Position numbers and translations under genes: made by a program
The notes under the pieces: model-generated
Told to the model about the DNA's origin: nothing
What the model saw: the letters and a program-made list of their open reading frames with translations, nothing else
The model's database searches: none
Origin: Timema cristinae
Lineage: Eukaryota; Arthropoda; Insecta; Phasmatodea; Timematidae
Direction: 5' to 3'
DNA: 64,000 nt
NCBI GenBank assembly: GCA_039000515.1
Contig: JBCFYV010000841.1
Location: 1 to 64,000 of the forward strand
In this document: one piece after another, positions 22,217 to 34,460 of the stretch
Layout of the letters: every line of letters starts with the position of its first letter
How positions within the stretch are numbered: the first letter of the stretch is position 1

Positions 22217-23080
22217 TATAAAACCCCACCGCAAATGCATCTTGGTGGAGATTCGTGAAGCTTATCTCACCATGTAAGGCTCTAATCCTGAAAAATTTGT
22301 CAATATGTAGTGCATGATTAGTGCTTTAAATCCTGCAGTCTCAGAATTAGTTCTTTATTTACAACGTACTAAGGGGCGTACATTACCGGCTGAGGGAGAC
22401 TAGATTCACGCAGCCCTAACATATAATGCAATAATTCATAAACACGTGTCGATACTCAGTATATAATCCTTGCTTTCAATAAATAGTGCTCAGTAATGAT
22501 TAGAAATTTTAGGTTTCCTTCCAAAATGTTGATTGAATTTAGAGTATATTTTCGGTAAACTTCTAGATCTTGATACAACCCAATTTGTTGCGATATTTAG
22601 GGTTAAACATTACGGGCGTTGTTTCATAAGGAAAGGAAAATTCATATTTACCCAGAAATTAAATATGTTGCTCAAGGTTTTTATATTGTAAAGCTGATTT
22701 TGGAACTTTTTCAATTGAAACTACTATAATCAGGCACTAAACATTGTAAAAATGTTTTAGATTTAACCTTCACGTATCAGAGATAAATTAAGCTTTATTA
22801 AAATCAATTTTTATCTTGCGTGTAATGATTAAAATTTTGTTTTTTTAAATAGTTGTACATATTTTAAGTAATTCAATTGTCCATCACCACTTTGTTAGTA
22901 ATTAGTATACGTACAGTAAATATATAATTTTTACTCTTATTTCTCTTCAAGCAATGATTTTAGTATAGTCCAAAGAATGAATGGAAGCTCATTGGATCTA
23001 TAAGAATAATTATAAAGACCATAAAAAATATATGTTTTAAATTTAAGCAACAGAATTCAAATTATGGTTCTTTATTTCAC
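22217..23080. other. AT-rich DNA, no recognised feature
   Basis: No frame, RNA or mobile element could be supported. Confidence 0.45.
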
Positions 23081-23084
23081 GGAA

Positions 23085-23170
23085 CCAGCTTAGTGAAGCC
23101 TCCGGATGGGATTTGAACCCCGTCCTCCTGAATATAGGAGCAACATGGTAAAATGAAACTAACACGCAAC
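23085..23170 (-). mobile_element. Possible tRNA-like SINE head fragment
   Basis: The minus strand contains GACGGGGTTCAAATCCCATC, a perfect B-box type segment in a tRNA-like T-arm, with a weak A-box region upstream. No body or target duplication was identified. Confidence 0.35.
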
Positions 23171-23341
23171 CGTTGAACAGTGAACTAGACCCTGTTTTTA
23201 TACTAATCAATCAGTATGTACTTACTTTGATATATTAATAAAACGATTCTTCCCCTTTTTCCATCCTAATTTTTTGCGGTGGGCAGATAGTCGAAGTCTA
23301 GTTTTTTCCCCTTTACGGTAGTCCCTTTTGCTTGTGTTATT

Positions 23342-23590
23342 ATATAATAATATTTAGCACCGCGTCTTAATACCCATTCGGGTTATACGCTTTTAGTACT
23401 AATTACACTAATGGATTAGGAATTGGGATGGTTGAATTAGAGGAAGGTAACCCGCATTTGCGTGGAAGGAGAGTGGAAAACCATTTAGGAAAAACCACCC
23501 CCAGTTCACCCGACCAAGATTCGAACCTCGATCTCCCCGTCCTCAGCAGTCGAGCTCAACACAAAATGCGCGTTAGCCAACTACGCCACG
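23342..23590 (-). mobile_element. tRNA-derived SINE, family 1, with 11-12-bp target duplication
   Basis: Direct repeats CTTGTGTTATT lie at 23331-23341 and 23591-23601, both preceded by G. On the minus strand the head GTGGCGTAGTTGGCTAACGC (A box) and GAGGTTCGAATCTTGG (B box) is followed by the family 1 body, the shared tail ATAACCCGAATGGGTATTAAG and an AT-rich 3' end. An open frame on the plus strand across it is a by-product. Confidence 0.93.
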
Positions 23591-23849
23591 CTTGTGTTAT
23601 TGTTCATAGTAGTTTTAATTTATCGAAAATAACAATATTATTCTATTTTATTTATATATAATTATAATGGCTATCATAAGAAGGCAAAGCATACACAACT
23701 GTTCGGAAACACGGGACCAGTTTGTAAACACATTTACAGTAAAAGCTATAGTAAATATTATTTTTAATATTTTCTAATCAACACCTAAAACTTAAAAATG
23801 TGCCGGCTCACTGTGCATTGTCTCAACTCTCAACAAGCCGAAGGCAGAC

Positions 23850-24010
23850 ATCCAACTAAAAGAGCGCATGCGCAAGGAGCCAACTGCCTTTCCTTCTTTC
23901 TCCGGCTATTCTTTACTTTCAAAGCGTAGATGGAAGATATGGCTGCGCTACTTGACGGCTGAAAAGCATTAGCTTTGATGCATCAAAACAGCAAAAGGTA
24001 TTAGCAAATA
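23850..24010 (+). promoter_or_regulatory. Candidate TATA-less promoter and 5' exon
   Basis: A palindromic GCGCATGCGC at 23864-23873 equals the consensus site of NRF-1-type factors. It is followed by a pyrimidine-rich tract (CTTTCCTTCTTTCTCC, about 23888-23903) of the kind found at start sites of housekeeping genes. A short frame beginning at an ATG near 23931 ends after ten codons, and AAAAG|GTATTAG near 24000 could be a donor. No further exons were recognised, so the gene is unknown. Confidence 0.35.
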
Positions 24011-24440
24011 TCTTCACATTTTCTGTTGTGACCCTATCAAAAAATGACTTTATTTGTTTCTGAAAGTTTGTATCTAGGATTATATATAAGTTACCCTCGT
24101 CTCAGAACTGTGACGATATACTTAAGGCCATTTAAGGGTCATTGAAAATAGACAAGCTTCGAGTTTTCATTAATTTTTTATATACATAGAATATCAAAAT
24201 GTAGGTTGAGAATAATAAATAAGCATGTTCCCAACCTTTATCTTCCTTTTGGCTTAAGTCAAGTTTGTAAAAAACTAAACACTACCTAACCATCGTGTAT
24301 TTCCTGAACGTATGCAACGCATTCCAACTCTCCGGTAGGCGGCCCCTTAAAAGGACCTCATGAATAAACATATAATGCAGCATTAACACGATGTGAGTTG
24401 TTTTGTCAAAGGGTGAGAACTTACGCTTGTAACGCCACAC

Positions 24441-26175
24441 AAGACCTTGGTGGAGTAGGTCCAGGCAGTGAAGACAAGAGCTTGGTGATGTAGGTCCAGC
24501 CAGTGAAGGCAATATTGGTGGAGTAGTTCCAGGCAGTGAAGACAAGACCTTGGTGATGTAGGTCCAGCAAGTGAAGGCAAATTTGGTGGAGTAGTTCCAG
24601 GCAGTGAATACAATATTGTTGGAGTAGTTCCAGGCAGTGAATACAAGACCTTGGTGATGTAGGTCCATCCAGTGAAGTTAAGACTGGTGGAGTAGTTCCA
24701 GGCAGTGAAGACAATATTGGTGGAGTAGTTCTGCGCAATGAAGACAAGACCTTGGTGATGTAGGTCCAGCCAGTGAAGGCAAAATTGGTGGAGTAGTTCT
24801 GCGCAATGAAGACAAGACCTTGGTGATGTAGGTCCAGCCAGTGAAGGCAATATTGGTGGAGAAGTTCCAGGCAGTGAAGACAATATTTGTGGAGTAGTTC
24901 CAGGCAGTGAGGACAAGACCTTGGTGATGTAGGTCCAGCAAGTGAAGGCAAATTTGGTGGAGTAGTTCCAGGCAGTGAATACAATATTGTTGGAGTAGTT
25001 CCAGGCAGTGAATACAAAACCTTGGTGATGTAGGTCCATCCAGTGAAGTTAAGACTGGTGGAGTAGTTCCAGGCAGTGAAGGCAAGACATTGGTGGAGTA
25101 GGTCCAGCGAGTGAAGGCAATATTGGTGGAGTAGTTCCAGGCAGTGAATACAAGACCTTGGTGATGTAGGTCCATCCAGTGAAGTTAAGACTGGTGGAGT
25201 AGTTCCAGGCAGTGAAGACAATATTGGTGGAGTAGTTCCAGGCAGTGAAGACAAGACCTTTGTGATGTAGGTCCAGCCAGTGAAGGCAAATTTGGTGGAG
25301 TAGTTCCAGGCAGTGAAGACAATATTGGTGGAGTAGTTTCAGGCAGTGAATACCAGACCTTGGTGATGTAGGTCCATCCAGTGAAGTTAAGACTGGTGGA
25401 GTAGTTCCAGGCAGTGAAGACAAGACATTGGTGATGTAGGTCCAGCCAGTGAAGTTAAGACTGGTGGAGTAGTTCCAGGCAGTGAAGACAAGACTGGTGG
25501 AGTAGTTCCAGGCAGTGAAGGCAAGTTTGGTGGAGTAGTTCCAGGCAGTGAAGTTAAGACTGGTGGAGTAGTTCCAGGCAGTGAAGACAAGACCTTGGTG
25601 ATGTAGGTCCAGCCAGTGAAGTTAAGACTGGTGGAGTAGGTCCAGGCAGTGAAGACAAGACCTTGGTGATGTAGGTCCAGCCAGTGAAGTTAAGACTGGT
25701 GGAGTAGTTCCAGGCAGTGAAGACAAGACTGGTGGAGTAGTTCCAGGCAGTGAAGGCAAGTTTGGTGGAGTAGTTCCAGGCAGTGAAGTTAAGACTGGTG
25801 GAGTAGTTCCAGGCAGTGAAGACAAGACATTGGTGATGTAGGTCCAGCCAGTGAAGTTAAGACTGGTGGAGTAGTTCCAGGCAGTGAAGACAAGACTGGT
25901 GGAGTAGTTCCAGGCAGTGAAGGCAAGTTTGGTGGAGTAGTTCCAGGCAGTGAATACAAGACCTTGGTGATGAATGTCCAGCCAGTGAAGGCAAGACTGG
26001 TGGGTTAGGTCCGGTCAGTGAATCCAAGACTAGTGGAATAGGTCTGGCCAATGATGGAAATACTGGTGAAGTTGGTCCGACTAGTGAAGGCAAGACTGGT
26101 GGAGTAGGTCTGGCCAGTGAAGATAAGACTGGTGGAGTAGGTCCGGCCAGTGAAGGCAAGACTGCTGGGGTAGTG
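24441..26175. repeat. Minisatellite, 33/35-bp units with 235-bp higher-order period
   Basis: Units of the type GGTGGAGTAGTTCCAGGCAG-TGAAGACAAGACT (33 bp) alternate with GGTGATGTAGGTCCAGCCAG-TGAAG..(35 bp). Near 25390-25930 a block of mixed units repeats about every 235 bp three times. Because the units are 33 and 35 bp, the minus-strand frame slides, giving several overlapping open frames with SLPGTTPP and CLELLHQ phrases. These are taken as repeat translation, not proteins. The right end (25980-26175) is more diverged. Confidence 0.93.
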
Positions 26176-26209
26176 GCTTTGGCCACTGTATTCGGCCCAC
26201 CTTGAGTTT

Positions 26210-26480
26210 AGCAGCCTGGCATTTGCTGGCAGCAACAACCATTCCCACCCATTCGCTGCCACCAGCCCCGCCTAGCCACTGCCCTCAGCCCCACCCCGAG
26301 AACAGCAGCCTGGCATTTGTTGGCAGCAGCAACCATTCCCACCCAGTCGCTGCCACCAGCCCCGCCTAGCCACTGCCCTCAGCCCCACCCCGAGAACAGC
26401 AGCCTGGCATTTGCCGGCAGCAGCAACCATCCCCACACAGTCGCTGCCACCAGCCCCGCCTAGCCACTGCTCTCTCAATG
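26210..26480. repeat. GC-rich 94-bp tandem repeat, about 2.9 copies
   Basis: AGCAGCCTGGCATTTG begins units at 26210, 26304 and 26398, exactly 94 bp apart, with few differences. The block is sharply GC-rich in an AT-rich region and adjoins the minisatellite on its left. Open frames on both strands here are by-products. Confidence 0.93.
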
Positions 26481-26890
26481 GCCACCACCTCCACTGGGGC
26501 CAGCCCCGTCCCCTCTGGCACGCCGAGCTCGCTCTTCCTCCAATGCATCCTCCCTTTCCCTTTGACGAAACAGTCATCTTGCCGTTGCCTCCTCGCGACA
26601 GCTCTACGCTGACTCAGTTCTTCCATAGCCTGAACAAACACAAACAGGAACACGTCATTATTTAGTTTTTTAAATACAAATAATTCGCTAGAAAATCACA
26701 TAAGTACTTTGCATAAATAATCACGTGGTTGAAAATATGATTTTAAATTTTACTTGTTTCAATATTTACTTTTAAACAGCCTTACTTTAAAATGGATATA
26801 AATATTTTATCCAAATAATATATTATCTAACGTATTGTTATTATCTTTTCAACATCTAATTGTGTCTTTTACTACTATTTTTTATATTAA

Positions 26891-26928
<38 letters not shown>

Positions 26929-27244
26929 TGACCTCAGTACGCATATATATCAGTTAAATGTCCTCCTACTTATCTGAAGATATTACTGATAATTAATAGC
27001 AACAACTTTATTAAAATAGATTTTTGTTTCCTACTTATCTAAAGATATTACTGATAATTAATAGCAACAACTTTATTAAAGTAGATTTTTGTAACATGTG
27101 AAAGTTATAGACTCCAATCTCAGAATTGATCTCACCATATCCATCATATTGCTCTATTCCTCCAGGGAAAATACATATCACAATATCCTAATTGTGAGTT
27201 TACGATGGCTCACTTAACCCTCTATACATCTATTAAAATCAGTG
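26481..27244. repeat. (TA)n microsatellite and a 65-bp tandem duplication
   Basis: A (TA)n run lies at about 26895-26925. A segment beginning CCTACTTATCT at 26965 is repeated at 27030 almost unchanged, a two-copy tandem duplication of 65 bp ending near 27093. The remainder shows no gene. Confidence 0.8.
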
Positions 27245-27252
27245 ATCTAACC

Positions 27253-27772
27253 CAGTGGTTCTCAAACTTGTTAGTCACGTGGAACCTCTAACCACGCAAC
27301 AGCTTTTACGAGGCCACTTTGATGTAGGATAAAATAATGATTTTATATATGTATATATTGATTAGATTATTGGGATAGACTATTCATAAACTTTTAGTGC
27401 AAAAATGATAACAAAATAACGCAAAATTAAATAAATGTACACTTTTAGAAATAATATACATTTAAATCAATGATAGTAAAATATAAAGAATATATATAAT
27501 GTATAATTTGTTGGAAATTGCATCAAATGTTTCATTTCTTTATCTGAAAGTTCTTTGTGCTAGCTAACGAGAAAACACAACGAACGTGGTCAACACACTT
27601 TTTTTAGGCCTCAATTTTTATGCCAGGCTTTGCCATGGTAAGGCATCTCCAATTTGCTTAGTGTACATCAGTGATTTATCATTTTATACTCATTTTTATA
27701 AGATCTAAGAAATATAAAGGTGTGTCGTGGATTCTGTGGACTATCTCGCGGACACCTATTTGAGAACTTCTT
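27253..27772. mobile_element. Non-autonomous hAT-type element, 520 bp
   Basis: The left end CAGTGGTTCTCAAACTTG is typical of hAT transposon ends. The right end, read inverted, keeps GTTCTCAAA at the same distance from the edge. The flanks ATCTAACC (27245-27252) and ATCTAAGC (27773-27780) match in 7 of 8 positions, as expected for the 8-bp target duplication of hAT elements. There is no coding capacity inside, so it is a MITE or a deletion derivative, old enough for the right end to have decayed. Confidence 0.75.
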
Positions 27773-27780
27773 ATCTAAGC

Positions 27781-29630
27781 TATTATAACACGTACCAGGC
27801 ATTTTATACACTTTTAATAAATAAACAATTTAAATAAATATTTATACAACCGCTTCTTCAGTACACTTGGCCGGGATTCCAGAACCCCGATATCTAAGTC
27901 ACTTGAAAATTCTAGAAGACAAGAACCATTTGGCCGCTTGTCACGGGTACGCTTCATATAACCCTTACCTGAATCTCGCGTTCTTCCAACTGTCCCAAGA
28001 GTATTTCTCTTGGTAAAGAGTTTCGGTATGGCTGTCGAAATACCCATTCAGGTGGAGGGGTGAAGGCTGGAGGGACTGGTAGGTCCGAGGAAGGCTCTAA
28101 GTGAAACATATAAAGATATATCATTATTATACATTTTGTTGATGTCTCCGGTGTATTGTTGTGTTAATACACATTGAATATAAATGTATGTATCACACTG
28201 TGTTGTTTAAGTTTTATTGGTAGCATCAGAATACATCCTAAGATCTGCCGAAAAACACTAAATGTACCACGGCTAATTTCGCCCCTATTCACATTTAAGA
28301 ATTGGATGTCTGTGAGTCTTTTAAATAAGACCTCCATGTGACAAGCTTTGGTTTCAGTACCAGAAATCAGCATATGAAAAAGATAGTGAGGCATATTTTG
28401 ATAATGAATAATTTATTTAAGAAGAGGCTTTCTCTATTTTTACTCCGACGTCTTCTGCTCTTGTTGTTTTCACCAATGTGTCTACGTGTTTAAAGCGCTT
28501 TTGGAATATAAAGAAGCCGTTTTAAATTTGAATCACAGAAAGTAGGTTAATTTAGAATCACATAAATTGTATGACTCATATAATATACTAGTTTCCCAGA
28601 TCATTATGTAAAACGTCTGCCTACTGTATGTAATAGCGGTCTCTGTTTGCAATCTCCTTATTGACACCAAAAAAGTAGAAGGTGCAAAACATAGTATGTA
28701 ATAAAGAACCATCAGAAGGAGAGTCGAGCAAGGAACAATATCCTGAAGACAGACTATTGAGCCTGGAGACTCGCAACTCGCGTAAAAAGGCTCAATCACA
28801 GCCATCCTCGAGTTTAAATACTCCTAATCCATGACTGGTATTACAATAAACTTCATTCAAAAGCCCTATGAATATTCACTGAAAGGTAAACAAGTCACTT
28901 AAAAACAACGAAAAATGCAGGGATAAAGTTTGACTTTGATTTTAATATATAATTTGAGATGGTACACAAGTTGAAATTTAATTCATTTATATATGTTCAA
29001 AGAAAAATGTTGGTTAAACCTATTTTCATACTAGTCAATGTTATTATTCTCAAAATTCAGAATTAAGAATTAGTCATTCAAAGGTAGGAATACTGGATAA
29101 CCTCAAAAAATACAAATAAATAAGATTAAAGAATTGACCAAATCAGATTTTTCTCAAATATGAAATCTAAATTTATTTAAAACAAGAAAAGTAATCCTCA
29201 AAAGCCTAAACTAAAGGTCAATTATAGAGTTTATAAAGATTTCCCAATTTAGCTGTTCAAAAGCAAACATTATAATTTTATTTAAATGGAAAAATTAACA
29301 AATATCCTCAACATCCAATTTTCTCTAAACTCAATTCAATGTTTCAAAAATTGTACAAGCCAGTGGTGTAAATTGAAGCGTTCCCTCCTTCCTACGTTGG
29401 GGTGATATTTAATACGTTCTTCAAACACCCTAGGATTGGGTTTCAAACTTTTCTCTCGTTCATGCCCCATGTCTAACGTAAAGTATCAGATTTTAAAATG
29501 TAATGTTAATTAATTAATACACTTTTAATATAGATAATTTTGTTTTATTCATATCCATAAACTTATAGCTATTTTTTAAACATATTTCGATACATTTTTT
29601 TAAATCATTACTTATATTGCTACGGATTTA
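27781..29630. other. AT-rich DNA, no recognised feature
   Basis: Open frames of 75-90 codons on the minus strand (28047-27814, 28394-28164, 28805-28533) show no recognisable domain. They are within what chance would give. Confidence 0.4.
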
Positions 29631-29639
29631 GTGAAACAA

Positions 29640-30675
29640 CGTTCAACGAGTCGAAGTCTTAAACGAGAGTGAAAGAGTAGGGAATGGTTGTGCAATCACA
29701 AACTGCTCTTTTGTCACTGTTCCTCTGACATCACATTTCAACAACCTGTTCCTGACAGATGAAAGGAACTGTTCCTTTTTGTCACTGGTCCACGGATCAA
29801 AGGTCCGGAATAAACTTGTTGCTCGTCTTTCTGTTACAGGCTGTGCTGTAACAGGTCCGGAGAAACCCTGTTCCTTTATACTCTGGAGATATTTTGGAGC
29901 AATCGTACTGTTGAAACGAAGTGAATACTTTGTGTTCTTGTCACAGCAAGTCAGCAACTCACGGTCCACTGACTGATTTTATCCATCCCACAAAATATTT
30001 AGCAAAAACAATTTGTTCAAAACATGGACTTAATACCTAATTACTACTTGAAATATAAATTTGAACTTTTTTTGCTCTACTTTATTGCTTTATTTTTTCT
30101 CAAATTAGCCAAATATTTTTTAAAACCCATTATGTACTGCGATATTCCAAATTTTGCCAACCTCTGGTCTCTGAATTCACTCTCGCACTAGACTGGACTG
30201 TGATGACTGGGAGATAATGCTCGAATGCGGTTGGGTGCAATGAGTGTGATATTTCCTAAAAGTTTTCAACTCTCAATTCAAACAAATGTGGGTACACTTT
30301 CTCTAGAATCTTATCATATTCGTCCCAAACACATTGGCGTTATTAGCATAAATACGTATACCCGAACGGGCAGTAGGCACATTGCTAAAAATAACTTGGC
30401 TGTGGGTCTGTACCAATATAGTGACTGTGACAAAAAGGAGCCGCAGAGAGTAGAGCAGATTGTTCCTGCTCCACTAAAGGAGCAGTTTTTACCATCCCTA
30501 ATATATCAAAAGAAGTGTCAAGATCGTACTGTTGGCAACACTAGTATCTCCTTTTGTGCGGACACTTCCTTTTTGAACATAGAAGAGTGCTCTCATGGAA
30601 ATTTTCCACTATCTGAAATGGTAGAATCTTGTACCAAACGAAACAAACGCAGCGCAAGTGTGGTACAATTGTGAA
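29640..30675. other. Two opposed coding-like stretches sharing a KEQF phrase
   Basis: On the minus strand (29969-29643) a 108-codon frame contains KKEQFLSS, VTKEQFV and IKEQGFSG. On the plus strand (30225-30674) a 149-codon frame contains DKKEPQRVEQI and PLKEQFLPS. At the DNA level AGTGACAAAAAGGA appears in both, in opposite orientation. Whether this is an old inverted duplication or an unrecognised repeat cannot be decided. A fragment of the SINE tail (ATACCCGAACGGGCAGTA) lies at about 30357-30374 inside the plus frame, which argues against that frame being a gene. Confidence 0.3.
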
Positions 30676-31860
30676 ATAAATATACACAAATGTGTTTAAA
30701 TAAATAGAAAATTTCTGAATAAATGGAGAGAAAACTACACCAAAAATAAAAATAAATATCTAAATTTGGAAAAAATTGAGAACTATCACAAAATTAAACA
30801 AGATTACAATAGGAATTATCAAACAGAAATTTAAACTTTAACATCTTATTTTCTCAAATATTATCATAAACATATTCAAGAAAAAACTATTAAATATCTA
30901 TTAATGTATTCCAAAAGAAATGATCAAAAGGCAATTTAAACTTTAGCATCTTAAATTCTCAAAGTTTACTGTGAACATAGTCCGAAAAGAATGATTAAAT
31001 ATCATGTAATTCCTCTACGTCTTAAGTTTTCTCGCAATTGCTGAACTTTAATTAAAAAAACACAGTCACAATGTATTATTCCAAATATAGTGACTTTGCT
31101 ACATCTTACGTTATTTCCTGACATAATACATTTACTTTATACACCGTTCATCAAAAACTGGGCTAGCCTTGCCAATAGCAAATATTGATATATTTTAGTA
31201 TAAACACTAACTATATAAATGTTATTTGACTGTAATCTTTGGTTACAGCTATTAAACTCTACAAACAAAAAACAATATAAAGATAATATTGACAATACTA
31301 AAAGATTTAAATTGAAGTCCAAATAAGAAATATTTTAATCAAAAAAGAATTAGTTAAAGGTTTATAAAAAATTAAATAGTCCTAAAATTAAGCTTAGCTT
31401 ACATTTTGGTTACTACGTAGCAGACGCTACAACCATTTACAAACAAGGATTAGTCCAGGAGTGCTAGTCAAGGCCACATACACGTTAATATAAATATCTA
31501 ATATATAAGTAAAATTATACTGTAATATTTGGGGAAGTATTTTTAAAAGTGATTGATAATATTTTTAGTGATAATAATAGTAGTAATTATAAAATAATAA
31601 TTATTTCTAAATATGGTGTCAAAAGTTACTCTTAGACAATGTTGGCATTACTGATACCATCTTCTAGCTTCTGCTAGCCGTCAAGTAAAACCATAGAAGT
31701 GGTAAGTCCACTGTATATACCGTTAATCCAGTGAGGGGTGGGGGGTGATTTGGAGGGCGGGAAAACATTGGGTCACGTGGGAACGACAGCGCACGACAAA
31801 ACACATGCGTCGATACTAGTATGTTCTCCGATGATCTGGACTCAGACGGGTGGGGTGTGT
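30676..31860. other. AT-rich DNA, no recognised feature
   Basis: No gene, RNA or repeat could be supported. Confidence 0.4.
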
Positions 31861-31892
31861 GTTGATGGTAAATCGAGGCAGCTCGGTTAATT

Positions 31893-32080
31893 AGATAACA
31901 GCTTCTTTACTTGTGGTAACTATCTATACTCGTGCAAAGCAAAACCGACAAAGACGCTCGCCATAAAAAGTATATTCTACACTCTGTTTCCGTTGGACGG
32001 TGGCAACGCAAAACGAGTCACCGTCGACATGATTGTTAAGAACAACTTTATGCCCTTTGAGAACATCTTTGGGCATTGAG
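31893..32080 (+). pseudogene. Unidentified coding-like fragment
   Basis: A plus-strand frame of about 62 codons ends in TGA at about 32080 and reads ..FFTCGNYLYSC.., ..IFYTLFPLDGGNAKRVTVD.., ..FMPFENIFGH. Codon choice and composition look coding and differ from the AT-rich surroundings. A further coding-like frame (LNNTENYPRRIVVISEKQ) follows at about 32170-32310. No family is recognised. It could be a relic of a gene or of an integrated element; function is unknown. Confidence 0.25.
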
Positions 32081-32599
32081 TGGTGTTTATCACACCAAGT
32101 ATCAAGAATTGTTTAACTTAAAGTCGGTAATTTTGAAGCTACTCAACATCAAAACTCCTCAGAGCATATAACTGAATAATACTGAAAACTATCCGAGACG
32201 TATTGTTGTCATCAGCGAGAAGCAAGACACTGAACTTAGACGGGTTGACAATATTTCCCTGACTGGGCGAGTCACTGTGAGGTTTGGGACTTCCTCGACG
32301 TCGACGTAGAACGAAGGGATATGTGGTTGACACCTGCCGACAGATATTGATTTAATTTGATCCAAACACTCGTTGTAGATGTATGTGACACATTAACAGG
32401 AGGAGATCGTTGATCTCGAACAACCTATGGTGGAAACGTACATCAGAAACCTGAATCTAATTAGTGCTACCATCTTGGACTATTACTTGCTGGATTGTAA
32501 ACTGAAAACATTTTACCAACGCTTCTAAGGGATGTTGTAGAAAAGCGTATGAACAGTTACATGCGTCATTCAAGTGATAGTGTATAGTTTTTTCTTAAT

Positions 32600-34440
32600 A
32601 AATATAATGTATTAAACATGTCTCAGGTTTTATTTGTTATAGCATATCGTTATTTTCAAACGTAACTTATTTACCGAAAAGTATCATGTTGGTTGCTGGA
32701 CACATTTATAAACACCCAGAAAATGTGATTGCAGCTTTCACCTCCCGGTATCCACTTTTGGATTGCTACCTAATTCGTTCAGGGTTTGTTTTAGTCTATA
32801 GATAGCTATTTACATAATGCCTTTTTGAAAATTGTGATCAGTTCCTAATAAAATCTAATATTTCTTGGACACGATTAGTTTGCTCTGTCAGGAATATTCA
32901 ATGACTTGTTTTGCTATAGCAAATCCCGTAACTGGTTTACCCTAAAGTACCACACTGTTTGGTTTATGGATCAATCGACCACTGTGACATATATTCGGGT
33001 GTGAGAAAGGGGAAAGTGGTTTGGAAAGTGAAAAAAACCTAAACTTCCACACTATGCTTTATTTCCAAACAGCGTCAAGGGGTTGTTGAGGTGAAACTAG
33101 ACCCTATAAAACCAGTTAAAGAACTGAACTATGTTTCCCAGGTTAAGGATTATGGTCACTGCAGATTAAGGTTAAAACAATTTTCGGGGCCCCCAAAACA
33201 TATTGCCCTAGATACCGCCAAAAAGGACTATTAAAACCCCGAATACACACCACCCCTATATATTGCCAAATAAAGCTAAAAGTCCCCGCAAAACACACTA
33301 CCTTCTAGACACCAAAAACCCATATAATGAGCTGACCTAGGTGACTTCGAGTATATTTTGTTCAAATATAGTCCTCTGAACCACTATACGTACGGTGGTT
33401 ACATATTCTGCTGTGTTAAAGTGAAAACAAGGTATTCCCTTATGTTATTTACAGAACGTAAAAACTTTCGAGGATAAAGACAAGATTGAGCATTTTTGGT
33501 GTTGCGTTAATTACTTTACAAAATAATCGTACGTACGACTCGTGTAAACCACAAGCGAATGGTCTGAAAACTTAACCATTTACGCTGTTAATGTATTTGG
33601 GGAAAGTGTGAACTACGTTAGGCCTATAACTTATTTTACTGATGAATTGACATGAAGAGCACCTTTTAAATTATACCAAATTTTTTGTTCGGTATTAATA
33701 ATATTTTATTATATTTTTATAGGTAACCTATGAATAATATAAAAAAAATCGACAACTTCAGATTACATGATTAGACGTATGGATACGAAAAGTAGATATA
33801 AAAATTTATTTTAGCTGTCAGATACATCCATTCGAAATAAAATTGATCCATAAATGTAGATAAGGGGAAAGAAGAGAATCACATAAAATTACGAGAACAC
33901 CATTTTCTTCGTTTCCCAGTTACGTTAACGTTGACTATGGTATCACTATCTAATCAAATAAATTCTTGGCCTCACGGATTGCAGAACCTATCGTTTGGTT
34001 AAATAGTTAACGTCAGCTTTGTGTAAAGCTTACTAAACAATTGCATTATTCTATCCTGTTGTCGTAAAGCTTTTACTCAGGCAAACTTGATATTAACACA
34101 AGATACTTCAATGAATTTATAAACAAAAGAAAACTAGGCAGGTAAAAAAGATAATCGAATTATTCAATGATGAATTCAAGTGGCATTTTTTTTAAGTTAG
34201 TTATTTTACTGCTTTAATTCGTGATATCACATTATTATTAAATGGAAAGATGCTCGAGGACGATTTTACCTCTAGTTCTAGCAGATTATAAACACACACA
34301 GAAAACTACAGCTTTTTGATTATATGGTAAAAATAATTTGACCTAACATATCAAATACTCTAATTTGTAAAATTAAGACTGTACGAATTTGTTTTGATTT
34401 TCTTATTCTAAATTTGGATATGCTTTCAAAATGTAGGTTT
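32600..34440. other. AT-rich DNA, no recognised feature
   Basis: A short block of similar phrases at 33180-33320 may be a decayed repeat. Otherwise nothing was seen. Confidence 0.4.
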
Positions 34441-34460
34441 GTACTTACGTGGGGGTGGGG

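Noticed and set aside
24282..26186. Several long minus-strand open frames with SLPGTTPP and CLELLHQ repeats
   Set aside because: They are translations of the 33/35-bp minisatellite in three frames; the frame slides at every 35-bp unit and no start, splice or domain signal supports a protein.
26272..26665. Gly/Trp-rich and Pro-rich frames in the GC-rich block
   Set aside because: They come from the 94-bp tandem repeat and its edge; all frames are open because of high GC content.
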